From the NCBI GenBank assembly GCA_037693485.1, contig CM075344.1:17320501-17384500 (forward strand): DNA of 64,000 nt, written 5' to 3'. The DNA is from Kitagawia praeruptora (Eukaryota > Streptophyta > Magnoliopsida > Apiales > Apiaceae). The translations under genes were made by a program, and so were the position numbers. The notes beneath the pieces were generated by a model. It ran no database searches. It was not told the DNA's origin and saw only the letters and a list, made by a program, of their open reading frames with translations. Positions 45,701 to 55,464 of the stretch are shown here, one piece after another (position 1 is the stretch's first letter; each line of letters starts with the position of its first letter).

Positions 45701-46035
45701 CTGAATACATAGCTGCTAGAAGTTGCTGTGCTCAAGTGCTTTGGATTAGAAATCAACTTAGAGATTATGGACTTGTGTTGGAAAGAATTCCAATCATGTG
45801 TGACAACACAAGTGCAATCTCTATAGTTGCCAATCCTGTCAATCATTCTAGAACAAAGCACATTGACATCAGATATCATTTCATAAGAGAACATGCAACT
45901 AATGGAACCATTGAGTTGCATTATGTCTCTACAGATAAACAACTAGCTGATATATTCACTAAGCCATTAGATGAAGCCACCTTCACAAGGTTGGTAAGTG
46001 AGATTGGAATGCTGAATTCTTCAGATTCTGGCTAA
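42763..46035 (+). CDS. Pol of the Sirevirus element (protease, integrase, RT, RNase H; 1090 codons)
   Basis: Domains are in Copia order: protease with LDSGCSNHM (Asp about residue 26), integrase zinc finger from HKKLSHLN (about 156) to CEACQKGK, and integrase catalytic core with MDLFGPV, DNGTEF (about 287) and PQQNGVVERKNR. They continue with RT, FLNGELEEEVYV then YVDDIIFGS (about 774), and RNase H with DADYAG and STAEAEYIA near the C-terminus. The frame has no interruption and the catalytic motifs I can check are present. The nominal ATG at 42763 is in the gag overlap and may not be a real start; expression probably depends on reading through from gag. Confidence 0.92.
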   Translation: MGTKGKVIPLCLQGKESEKKVMWILDSGCSNHMTGDMALLSQYEEKAGSMVAFGDDIMGNTLGYGKLKVGNVIIEDVALVKGLKHNLLSVGQFTDRGFKVNFDKDECLITHKKTGDFALSGVRKGSLFVANMDSANKDKICCFYSKASNEDCWLWHKKLSHLNFKAINSLVKRELVRGMPTLEFYQEGVCEACQKGKMKRSSHKSKTVTSITKPLQLIHMDLFGPVNIMSLGRKKYALVMVDDFSRYTWVEFLASKDEAPQVIIEHIKKVDKEAKANDASVIALKSDNGTEFRNATLEAFCKENGISQQFSAPRTPQQNGVVERKNRTLIEASRTMLLDAKMPTCFWAEAVSTACYIQNKTLINKNTGKTPYNLMTGKKPTLKYVHTFGSKCFVLKDNSEYVGKFDAKAFEGIFLGYSMERIAYKVYVISQKKVMESTDVTFDDSKLPGLEEANDEDKDPLRFDNLYDSDEEIETGVETQVQQTQVINDTREEFVPIDSGETSIQDTPVSNGNFTGGGNEDDHDVDDEATSRMRSQAEHSRKWDRSHTAEQIIGDPNAGVRTRRATQNECLYGCFLSQVEPKKLDDALLDPDWIIVMQEELNQFERNKVWELVPAPKNRTIVGTKRVLKNKMDEDGVIIRNKARLVAKGYSQQEGIDYDETFAPVARLEAIRIFLAFAAHSNFKVYQMDVKSAFLNGELEEEVYVQQPPGFEDPHFPEFVYRLLKALYGLKQAPRAWYDTLSQFLLENQFTRGTLDKTLFYKKHGDDIILVQIYVDDIIFGSTNEKLCEKFSKLMQSRYEMSMMGELTFFLGLQVSQRKDGIFISQTKYIKDLLKKFDLEDCSPAKTPMATATKLDEDAKGKKLDISVYRGMVGSLLYLTASRPDIMFATCLCARFQSNPKESHLIAIKRIFRYLKGTPNLGLWYPKDTGFNLVGYSDADYAGCRVDRKSTSGSCQFLGQRLVSWYSKKQQSVSTSTAEAEYIAARSCCAQVLWIRNQLRDYGLVLERIPIMCDNTSAISIVANPVNHSRTKHIDIRYHFIREHATNGTIELHYVSTDKQLADIFTKPLDEATFTRLVSEIGMLNSSDSG

Positions 46036-46879
46036 GTGAATACACCATCTAGATTGTTGCAGCAGTAAACCCTTACTCTATCTAAATTCTCAATATTTTT
46101 GGAGTAAGTGTTGGCTGAAATATGATTTATAAATATTTCAAATATGTTGCATATGTTGAAAATCATATTTCTATTAACTTAAAATTTCTATGAAATTTTG
46201 AGGAAATCACTATTTAATTTGCTAGGATATTCTTCAATGAATATGTCTGGTAAATTTTAAAAGATAGTGAAAATTAAATTTTTATGAGTGATGAGTATAG
46301 TTCGATAAGTCAGACTTCTCGAATGATTCACTATTCGACATCTCTAACAAGTCTCATTAGAGTACTCTTGAGTTCTCGAATAGAGTCCTTCTGAGATATC
46401 GAATAGAGGTATTCTTGACTTCTCGAATATAGTAACTGAGTTCTCGAATTACTGAGTTCTCGAATACTATAATTGAGTTCTCGAATCATTTAAAAAGGCT
46501 GAATTCTCGCTGAATCTTAACCGATTTTGGACTTTTGTCTAAAAAGTTAATTCACACATAAAAACACATTTTATTTAATTTAGAATTATTTCTAAGTTAG
46601 ATAACTGCCAGCTGTGAGTTATAATCTGCTTGAGTTATCGATTAAGCCTGTCTTGACTTCTCGAATAGTTGTTTTCTACTTCTCGAATGCCTGACTTGTC
46701 GATACAAAACATACTTCTAATCGACAATTCAAGTACTTCATGCTTATACAATTCCACATCTATTCGATTCATTTCATTCGATTTCTCAAGCATCTACACT
46801 CTCTAAACCCCTGAAACCCTAACTACGAAAAGCCAAATTTCTCCTTCAACCTTCAATTTCTTTCCTCTCTTCTACACAA
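46036..46879 (+). promoter_or_regulatory. Spacer between pol and the post-pol frame with a second TCGA-motif cluster
   Basis: About 840 bp without coding sequence. From 46303 to 46775 it has about 16 TCGA sites, chiefly TTCTCGAAT and ATTCGA, the same motif family as in the LTR, followed about 100 bp later by an ATG that opens the post-pol frame (46880). This could be an internal promoter or processing region for the extra gene. That is inference. Confidence 0.5.
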
Positions 46880-47851
46880 ATGGCAACAGTAAAGTTCAAC
46901 ACCAACTTCATCGCTCTCACTAGTGATGTTGAAGCACCCAATGCCAACTTCAAGTGCTTTGTGAAATGGATGGCTGAGTCATACATCAAGGATGCACTCT
47001 CTGCCAACCCAACTCTGTATCTAGATATCCTGGAACAGTTTTGGGGCACTGCTATTGTGGAGGTTGTAGCCCTGGAAAACGCAATCACTTCATATATCAT
47101 CTACTGCAAGATTCAGGATAAGGAAATCACTATCACTACTGCAGACATGAACCAAGCACTGGGCCTACAACAAGAGTCATTTGACAGAATGGCCACTAAT
47201 GCCGAGTTAGAGGAATTCTTTGAGTTCATCAACTACTCAGATGGGATCAATCTTGGAAAGCTAAACAGAAAGAATCTGAGAAAGGAGTGGAGCTATGTGT
47301 TTGCAACTCTTCTCCAAGTCTTCACTGCCAGGAAATCAAGCTTTGATCAAATCAGTGCACCTGTGCAGCAAATTGGATATGCATTGGCCTATGGAAAGAA
47401 GATAGATGTTGGCCAAATCATCCTCCAAGAACTATATGGGAGACTTGGTAAGAACACAACCAAGAGAGGTACTGATATTTTCTTCCCTCGCTTTATTCAA
47501 TCTGTACTTAATTTTAAGAATGCTTCATTGATTGAATTGCCTGGGATTGATAAAAATAAAATAGGCTATCCTAAGTCCATGACCAAACTCATTTTTGGTA
47601 ATTTGGAGACTAGGAATGATGTGGATGTAAGACTGAACATAACTCCTCATATGGAGAGTTTGTTTAGAACTTATCCCCACAACATGCCAACATTTGATGC
47701 AAAATCTAAGTTAGCACAGCCCAAGCAAGTAGAACAAAATGCTAACCCAGGGCCTGCTAACCAACCCTCTCAACCAAACACTCTACCACATACTGAGCCA
47801 ACTGCATCATCCTCTCAAAAGGGTGATGTTAGTAAAAAAAAAGAGAAATGA
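46880..47851 (+). CDS. Sirevirus post-pol region, first open segment (323 codons)
   Basis: The frame starts MATVKFNTNFIALTSDVEAP and contains YLDILEQFWGTAIVE, a motif family I know from extra post-pol proteins of Copia elements in several dicots. It is globular-looking for about 270 residues, then becomes Pro/Gln/Ser-rich. It ends just after a run of nine A's (47834-47842), and the same kind of sequence continues in another frame. The end therefore looks like a homopolymer frameshift rather than a natural terminus. Function is unknown; no membrane segment or signal peptide that would support an envelope role is evident. Confidence 0.7.
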   Translation: MATVKFNTNFIALTSDVEAPNANFKCFVKWMAESYIKDALSANPTLYLDILEQFWGTAIVEVVALENAITSYIIYCKIQDKEITITTADMNQALGLQQESFDRMATNAELEEFFEFINYSDGINLGKLNRKNLRKEWSYVFATLLQVFTARKSSFDQISAPVQQIGYALAYGKKIDVGQIILQELYGRLGKNTTKRGTDIFFPRFIQSVLNFKNASLIELPGIDKNKIGYPKSMTKLIFGNLETRNDVDVRLNITPHMESLFRTYPHNMPTFDAKSKLAQPKQVEQNANPGPANQPSQPNTLPHTEPTASSSQKGDVSKKKEK

Positions 47852-48920
47852 AGTAATGTCTGCACTATTAAATATCTTATCTGAAGCAGCATTAGCTGTT
47901 GAATTAGGACTAGAAAGTGAGGAACCTGAGTCACCCTTACAAAGGCCAAAGAAGAGGAAAACTAAGACCACCTCTTCAGTCACACAAATGGCTGAAGTTG
48001 TAAAATCAGGGGCATACAGCTCACTAGGTGTATCCTCTCAACAGGGTGCACCTATAGAATCAAGCATCCTCCCCAATGCACCTTCTTGTATAGAGTCAGC
48101 ACATGGGAGTGATAAGGCTGACACAACACTGAGTGGAGAGCACATCACATTTGAAACTCCCTCTATCTCTCAGGGGGAGTTGCCAAAATCTACTCTTAAA
48201 CACACTTCTCTTCCAGAATCTTACTCTGAAATTTCTTTGGAACCTGCAACTCAGGCAACTGAGATGCAAGGCATTGATCATCAAGAATTCTTTTCTCTTG
48301 ATGAGCCAATAATTTCAAGTGACTTAGTGCATGACACTTTGCTCACCACTCAGAACCCACATTTAGATGGTGAGGGAATGCATGCTGAGGCATCTCCTGA
48401 TGACACCATCACAAACACAGAGGTTCCACTAGTTTTTACTAGAGACTCTGTGCCTGTGTCAACTGCTGGTGTAATTCATCCCACTTCTGTGGTGACACCA
48501 GTAGTAGAGTCAATCCATCCGGGTACAGAAGTTGCATCTGTAACTGAGGAGTCTAGCTTGCCTAGCTCTAGCTCTGACTTCATGTCACAATGGCTGAAGT
48601 CTGTGCAACATGACAGTGCTTCAAGATCAGGGTCTGTTCCACAACAATTGACGGTTGAAGCACTTCAAAGCTTAATTGTGGATCAGATTCCTGAGTTCAC
48701 AAAGATTGCTCAGAACCTTCTCACTGCAGACATGCCTAATCCAGACTATGAGGCTATTCTGTTATGCCATAGGGATGATGTGGAGGTGCAGAAGACAAAG
48801 ATCATTGATGATGCTGAGAGAAATGGCAACATAGATGCCTGGTTGCAAGGAAAATATGATATTACTCTTGATGAAGCACTTCAGTATCTCAGGGAGGAAT
48901 ACATCATTTCACTGGGCTAA
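47843..48920 (+). CDS. Sirevirus post-pol region, second open segment
   Basis: Continues from the A-run in the +1-related frame: EVMSALLNILSEAALAVELG, then a long Ser/Thr/Pro/Glu-rich low-complexity part, ending with LDEALQYLREEYIISLG and a TAA at 48918-48920. The sequence after the stop continues in the same frame in similar style, so this stop is probably a lesion. I recognise no domain. Confidence 0.6.
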
Positions 48921-51650
48921 AATGCTAAATCCCTGTCTCCTGGTGAAGTGTATGAAGCTGTTAATGATTCCTACAAGAGTTTCCTCAAGGCTTCACACTA
49001 TCTTGGCAAAGGAGTCAAAACTGAAGTCAACAGGGTGTGTGACAAGACAGCCACTTCAGTAGCAGAAGTAAAGAGGGCCTTTGATGCTAAATTTCCTCAG
49101 CTAGACAGTGTGGTCAAAGATCTCAAACACTGCAACACCACCTGCACAAAGATGGACAATGGGCTAGCTCTGCTAAAGGATACTGTCACAGGTCTGGGGC
49201 ATCAATTTCAAACTCTATCTGATCAGACCACAGATGCCAATGCCATGCTGAGGACCATGTTCAAAAATCTATATGGAGACAGACTGATCACTGAGGTCCC
49301 AGTACATGACATGACTAGGTTTGAAGTGCAGAGACTCAATGAACAATCCCTGTCTGGCTTCAAATCTACTGAGTTATTCAGCAAAGTAGATGCACTTGAG
49401 AAGGAGGTTGCTACTCTCACCAAGTCCAATGCTCATCTTACAGACAAGGTTGCACTTCTAAATGACCAGTTGGACACTCAAGCATCTACCACAGCTGATG
49501 TCCTTCTGCATCAACAATCCATGTTAGCTGCTATGATGAAGCATATGGGTCTCCCTCTACCTGATGAATCTTCAATCCCAAAGGACATTTCTACAGCCTC
49601 TGTGCCTGACAACAAGCCTAAGGGGGAGAAGAAGACAAGGAACTCAAATTCAAAGGGGGAGAAAGGGAACTCAAATACAAAGGGGGAGAAAGGCATAATA
49701 ATAAAAGAGGGTGGTCAACAAAGAGCTTCAAAATCTCTACCTAATGTGCCTGGCAAAGGAAAATCCAAAGTGGATGAGCCTCCATCTACCTTGCCAGTGG
49801 TCACTCTACCAACTGTACACATCACTACTCCTGGAGGACAAAAGCAATCCATAACTACAACAGTGGTTGCAGGGAGTATGCCATCTGACAAATCTCCAAC
49901 CTCCATATCTGAGAGTGCCAAGCCTGTAGAAGTTAAAGTTGTTACTGAGGCCAAGCTACAAGAAGTTGCTAACTCCAATATTTATCATGATAAAGCCTTC
50001 TTGGAGTTTCTGAAAGCCACAAGGGAACAGGTTGGTGACACTCAGTTCTATCTGAGGGAGCTGAAGAAGCAGATTGATTGCATCACTGTCATTCCTAAGA
50101 AAGTCAATAATCTATGGATTAAGGAGATAGTGATGATATCCAAATTGAAGATATGGCATCTAACATACAAGACTCTACAAGAACTGAAACATTCAGAGAT
50201 AGATGCCATACTTGAGCTTATTGAGAAGAAGAATGTGAACAACAAAAGTCTGTTTGATGACTTGAGGAATGACCAACCTTCAAGGCTACCAGAAGTGATC
50301 AAGAAGCCATGGACAATCATTTATCAGTCTGGCACCAGAATTGAAGATATCAAGCAATTGGTCATTCCCCATGATCTCACCACTAGAAATCACAGACTGA
50401 TCATTGCTATCATTGATCAATTACAGAAGAAGGTTGGAGCCAGAAATGCTGAAGAAACTGAGGCACTGCACATCCTCAGAACTTATATTGCAACTGGTGA
50501 AATTCCAGAGATGGCTCAACCTAGGAGAAATAAGGATGATGATTCTGAAGACAAAGGTGATGGGAGAAGAAGACATCACAGGAGAGATAAGGGTGATGAA
50601 GACAAAAAGAAGAAGGCTGACAAGGACAAGAAGAATGATGATGACCAAGGCAAAATCTATGAGAGGAAGATTGGAAAACAGCAAGCCTTAGGCATTGCTA
50701 GCAGTAACCTCACCACAACACAAGACTCTAAGTCTAGGGTGAATACTATTAGTGGTGACCTAGCAAAATCTACATCTATGGCTTCTGCAACTGTTTTGCC
50801 ACCTCAAGAAGAGAAGAAGATTCAAGTCAAGAAACCTTGTGTATGTTTCAGAAAGCAAACTGCTAATGGAATACTACTATGGTCTACCAACAAAGGTCAA
50901 AGATTTTTGCCAAGCAACCATGTCAAGAGGATGAAATTTAAACATGTTCCAAGAAGAGTGAAGCTATCCAGATCAAGAGCCCTAACAATCATTCCAGGAT
51001 TGAAACTCCAGCCACTTGATGAAGACTTTGATGTAGAGCAATTGCAATTTCTAAGAGCTCAAAAGATATGCTTTGCTGCAATTGTAGATGACCACCTTGA
51101 GATCAAGTACACTGATGGGAGAGAAATGAAATTCAAACAAGGGGGTTGTCAGAATTGGGGTAAATTGTATGAGATAGAAAGAATCATTGCATTGCTGGAC
51201 TCTAAAGTCAAGGTGGAGAAAGTATGGAAGCTGGAATTGATTGATTTTGTGAAAATGAAGAGAGATTATGCTGAAAATATAAGAAAAGGCTGCTATGAGA
51301 AGTGGTTAGAAAGGGAGAAAGAAATTGACAGACTGGAGATTGAAGCAGAAAAGCTAAGGGCAAAGGGATTGTGTAGAGTTCAGCTTGATCCCTATGTGGT
51401 GAAGTATAGGAGAAGAAATGGAGACAATGTCAATATAAGAATGAACCTACTCAGTCACTATCCTGCCTACATTCTGAAGCCAGTGCTTGAAGATTTCAAA
51501 AACTCTATCATGATTGAAGAATTGGATGCTATGGCAGAAATCATAAGAGCAATATATGAGAATGCAAGAAAGGAGAAAGAAATGAAACAGAAAGCATATG
51601 ATGATCTACAAGCCAAAGCAATGGAGATGCAATCAAATGAAAATGGCTAG
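48921..51650 (+). CDS. Sirevirus post-pol region, third open segment (about 900 codons from ATG 48948)
   Basis: Open in the same frame as the preceding segment. The N-terminal ~230 residues are helical and heptad-like (VKDLKHCNTTCTKMDNGLAL, KVDALEKEVATLTKSNAHL), predicting coiled coils. Next comes a low-complexity Lys-rich linker with three KGEK motifs whose DNA repeats AAGGGGGAGAA. The C-terminal half ends in a charged helical region (EREKEIDRLEIEAEKLRAKG). No known enzyme motif is visible. It ends 120 bp before the 3' LTR purine tract. Confidence 0.65.
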   Translation, partial: NAKSLSPGEVYEAVNDSYKSFLKASHYLGKGVKTEVNRVCDKTATSVAEVKRAFDAKFPQLDSVVKDLKHCNTTCTKMDNGLALLKDTVTGLGHQFQTLSDQTTDANAMLRTMFKNLYGDRLITEVPVHDMTRFEVQRLNEQSLSGFKSTELFSKVDALEKEVATLTKSNAHLTDKVALLNDQLDTQASTTADVLLHQQSMLAAMMKHMGLPLPDESSIPKDISTASVPDNKPKGEKKTRNSNSKGEKGNSNTKGEKGIIIKEGGQQRASKSLPNVPGKGKSKVDEPPSTLPVVTLPTVHITTPGGQKQSITTTVVAGSMPSDKSPTSISESAKPVEVKVVTEAKLQEVANSNIYHDKAFLEFLKATREQVGDTQFYLRELKKQIDCITVIPKKVNNLWIKEIVMISKLKIWHLTYKTLQELKHSEIDAILELIEKKNVNNKSLFDDLRNDQPSRLPEVIKKPWTIIYQSGTRIEDIKQLVIPHDLTTRNHRLIIAIIDQLQKKVGARNAEETEALHILRTYIATGEIPEMAQPRRNKDDDSEDKGDGRRRHHRRDKGDEDKKKKADKDKKNDDDQGKIYERKIGKQQALGIASSNLTTTQDSKSRVNTISGDLAKSTSMASATVLPPQEEKKIQVKKPCVCFRKQTANGILLWSTNKGQRFLPSNHVKRMKFKHVPRRVKLSRSRALTIIPGLKLQPLDEDFDVEQLQFLRAQKICFAAIVDDHLEIKYTDGREMKFKQGGCQNWGKLYEIERIIALLDSKVKVEKVWKLELIDFVKMKRDYAENIRKGCYEKWLEREKEIDRLEIEAEKLRAKGLCRVQLDPYVVKYRRRNGDNVNIRMNLLSHYPAYILKPVLEDFKNSIMIEELDAMAEIIRAIYENARKEKEMKQKAYDDLQAKAMEMQSNENG

Positions 51651-51770
51651 TACCTCATCATATCGTAAGAGCATTTATCTTGTAATTCCATTTATATGTT
51701 CAATATACATACCTGTACTTTTAAAGTCTTATCTTTATGTATGTTAGGCTTGTTATCAGACATGATAACA

Positions 51771-51783
51771 ATTTGGGGGAGAT
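51771..51783 (+). other. Polypurine tract of the Sirevirus element
   Basis: ATTTGGGGGAGAT lies directly before the 3' LTR start at 51784. Confidence 0.9.
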
Positions 51784-53073
51784 TGTTGGTTACAGAGGCA
51801 TGCCTGTACACATCTAATAACAAGCCTAATTGTTTGTAATGCTCTGCATTACTTACATGACCTCTTAACTGAGGGAACCTCTAGTTGTAGAGTTTCTGTT
51901 TGTATTGTACTTGTAGTAGGCATCAAATCCTAGTTGTGTAATTGTACAAATAGAGTCTAGAATAATGCTTGAAAGAAGTTCCAAGGTTCATGCCTCAAGC
52001 AAGGAGTTAAAGACTGTCAAATAATCACAGTTGGGATTTGAAGAAATGAAGAATTTGCCTACGTACCAATTCGAGAAGTATATTTGTCTATTCGAGAAGT
52101 CCAGCATTCGAGAAGTCAGAGATTCGATATCTCAAGACACTATTCAATATCTCTGAATACACTGTTCGATATCTCATTCGATATCTCAGGGATTCGATAT
52201 GTCTACTACTCTATTCGAGAACTCAAGAAGTCAAAAAGTCAAGATGGTATTCGAGTTCTCAAAGAGTCAACAAGTCAAAGCTCCATTCGATATCTCAAGG
52301 ACTCAGAAAGCTATTCGATATCTCGAGGATTCGATAAGTCAAATGTTCTATTCGACAACTCAAGGAATCCTGGTGGAAAAGAGCTATTCGAGAAGTGGTT
52401 CGATATGTCAATATAACAGTATTCGAGAACTCAGAGTTATCGATCAAGTCAATTCTAGTTCTCGAATCACTTACTTAGTCACTTCTCGAATACATTCTTG
52501 GAGACAAAATACTGAAGAAATTGTACAAGTCAGAAACCTACAACAAGCCAATGCACTTTATGGATCACAATCTGTAACGTGCTCTGGAAAGCCTACAAGG
52601 AAGCTTGGAGAGATATAGAAGAGACAAGGAGCTAAAGAAGTGGATCTAAACAGGCTTTGCAAAGTCAAATCTGTAACCGTTTGGACACTTACTCAAAAAG
52701 GATAGACAGACTAGAAAGTAATTTGTTTAGCTACCTTATTTGCAGTAAGTGGGCTGTATCCATGTTCTATAAGGACACAGCCTCACTTCATAACTTAGTA
52801 ACTTTTGTGAGTCAAGTTTTTCAAACACTGTAAGCTATATCTCTCTGAGAAAAACGAAGCTGAGAATACTACCATTTGTATTCACAGATTGTAGCAACCT
52901 TTATCTAATAATACATTAGATTAAAGTGATATTGTGTCTTGTGTTGTTTCTTTATCCGCACCTTCACTTCTACACACACAGGCACTTATCTGCTACATAG
53001 ACTCAATCCAAGAAAAGTTCAAGAATCCATTCACCCCCCCCCCTTATTCTTTTACCGTATTCAATACTTTACA
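51784..53073 (+). repeat. 3' LTR of the Sirevirus element
   Basis: 1290 bp, aligned end to end with 38941-40231. It ends CTTTACA where the 5' copy ends CTCAACA. Confidence 0.95.
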
Positions 53074-53078
53074 TCGAT

Positions 53079-53140
53079 TATTCTTGTAAATGCCGTATGG
53101 ATTTTTATTAATGAATTAGATCCTTTGTTCAAAAAAAAAA
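53079..53140 (+). mobile_element. Probable L1-type LINE 3' end, right half with poly-A
   Basis: TATTCTTGTAAATGCCGTAT then GGATTTTTATTAATGAATTA, ending in a run of A's (about 53131-53140). It follows on from 38940 when the Copia element is discounted. Confidence 0.4.
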
Positions 53141-53191
53141 CTATATCTACATTTATTGTATCTAAAATTTGATTTTTTAAAACTTAATTAT

Positions 53192-55464
53192 ACTAGCTTA
53201 AAACTTGCGATGCACGGAAATTTTTTAATATTATATGAATATTTTTTATTAATTTGAATTTATTTTTTTTAAATATGAATAATTTAAATTTTTCAATGAG
53301 ATGATTTCATAATAATTATATAAAGGTTATCCGTAATATTTCTAAAAAAAGGGGATTGTAGTTAGAAAATATAGAAAAGATGATAGGTTTTAGTTGAAAA
53401 AGGTAATCGGTTAATTATTAGTATTATAATACAATTATTTTATTTTATTAAATAGAACCACACTTGATATAATTAGAAAAGGAGAGATTTTAATTAGAGA
53501 AAATAGAAAAGGTAAGGTGAAAATTCAAAAGGTGACATGTTTAAGTGAAAAAGGTAATTAATTAATTTATAGTAATTATAATTTAATTAAATTATTTTAC
53601 TGAATAAAATTGCTCGTAGTGTTTTTAGAAAATGAGAAATTAATGTTGCGCGTGATATATCTTGAAAAAGAGGTATTAAAAAAGATAGAAAAGATTATAC
53701 GTTTTAGCTAAAAAAACAATAATCGATTAATTATTAGTATTATTATTTTATTATTTTATTTTATTAAATAGAACCGTCCGTGATATAATTGGAAAATTAG
53801 AGATTTTAGTTACAGAAAATAGAAAAGGTAACGTGAAAATAAAAAAGGTGACATATTTTAGGTGAAAAATGTAATTGATTAGTTTATAGTAATTATAATT
53901 TAATTATGTTACTTTACTAAATAAAATTGCTCATAGTTCTTTTAGAAAATGAGAAATTAATGTTACCCGTGATATTTCTAGAAAAAGAGGGATTTTAGTT
54001 TAAAAAAAATATAGAAAAGATGATACGTTTTAGCTGAAAAGAGAGATTTTAGTTAGAGAAAAGAAAAAAGTTAACATATTTTGGTTGAAAAGGGTAAGAT
54101 CGATTAATTAATAGTAATTATATTAAACAAAATTGTTTGTAGTACTTTTAAAAAATGAGAAATTTTAGTTAGATAAAATATCATGTACATGTTTTAGGTG
54201 AAAAAGGTAATTGATTAGTTTATACTCCCTCTGTCCCGATATGTTATTCTTGTTTAAAATGTCGGGACTGTTCATAACATGAGACAAATTACTAATTTAC
54301 GTCTAATCTATAAGACCAAATATAGTCATGAGTGATCTTGTTGGATTCGTATTTATGAGTACTTTAATACAGTGAAGTTTTTATATTTAATACTAATACG
54401 AAATTCAAGATATTAACAATCAAAAGTGTGCGTTGGCAAACGTGTCCAGCCAAAACAGGAAAAACATTAAGGGACGGAGGGAGTAGTAATTATAATTTAA
54501 TTACGTTATTTTACTAAATAAAATTGTTCGTAGTTTTTTTATAAAAGGAGAAATTAATGTTGCCCGTGATATTTCTAGAAAAGAGGGATTTTAATTAGAA
54601 AATATAGAAAAATTATACGTTTTAGCTGAAAAGAGATATTTTAGTTTAAAAAAAGAAAAAACATAACATATTTTGGTTGAAAAATGTAATTGATTGATTA
54701 ATTAATAGTAATTATATTAAACAAAATTGCTCGTAGTATTTTTAAAAAGGAGAAATTTTAGTTAGATGAAATATCATGGGTCGTCTGATTTAATGAAATA
54801 AATTAATAATATCATAACTACTAATAACTAACTGATTACTTTTTTCAGCTAAAAGTTAATATCTTTTCTATATTTATAACTAAAATATCTCATTTTCAAA
54901 CTTGCTTTTTTTTACTTCTTTTTCAGCTACCCTACTTAGTTATTCTTTACTTATTTTATATTTCTTAATAAGTAACCAAACACCTTTTTCAGTTATTACC
55001 TTTTGTACATTTTCCAACTAAAATATATCTTATTTCCAAAAATAACATGGGTCGTTCTATTTAATGAAATAAACTAATAATATTATAATTAGTTATTACC
55101 TTTTGTACATTTTTCAACTAAAATCTCTTCTTTCCAAAAATAACATGGGTCGTTCTATTTAATGAAATAAACTAATAATATTATAATTATTAATAACTAA
55201 TTGATTTTCGCAAAAAAAAAAATTAATAACTAATCGATTACACTTATCTTTTTTTACTTCTTTTTCGACTATTATCTTTTCTAACTAAAATCTATTCTTT
55301 CCAAAACTTGGCTTTTTTACTTCTTTTTCAAGCTATTACCTTTTCAAATATGGATTTTATCTATAATTAAGTAAGGGTAAATAAGTAAAATCAACAGGTA
55401 CCGTACCGACCGACCGACCAACCAACCAAACTTTTAATATTTCGGCTTTTATATAATAGTATAG
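53192..55464 (-). mobile_element. Non-autonomous Helitron, both ends recognisable
   Basis: On the minus strand the 5' end reads TATACTATTATATAAAAGCC (from about 55463) followed by GGTTGG/TCGG repeats and GGTACC. The 3' end has a GTGC-ATC-GCAA imperfect hairpin about 10 nt before the terminal CTAGT (53196-53192). The interior is AT-rich with repeated blocks (GAGAAATTTTAGTTAGA, ATCACGGG-like). It belongs to the same family as 2135-3353 and has no Rep/helicase gene. A Stowaway-type MITE is inserted at 54225. Confidence 0.75.
54225..54483. mobile_element. Stowaway-type MITE in the Helitron
   Basis: CTCCCTCTGTCCCG...GGGACGGAGGGAG inverted ends flanked by TA (54223-54224 and 54484-54485). The second Helitron copy has the uninterrupted site GATTAGTTTATAGTAATTAT at about 55899-55918, matching the predicted empty site exactly. 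Confidence 0.92.

Larger units (their letters stand above)
38941..53073 (+). mobile_element. Ty1/Copia element of the SIRE/Maximus (Sirevirus) lineage, full length, 14,133 bp
   Basis: Two LTRs (1291 and 1290 bp, TGTTGG...CA) flank a 11.5-kb interior with iMet primer site, gag, pol and a long region after pol, ending in a purine tract. A perfect 5-bp duplication TCGAT (38936-38940 and 53074-53078) marks the insertion. The long gag with two zinc knuckles and the extra coding region after pol are typical of Sireviruses. Gag and pol frames are open, but the post-pol region has at least two lesions. LTRs differ at roughly 15-18 sites (about 1.2-1.4%). Confidence 0.95.
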
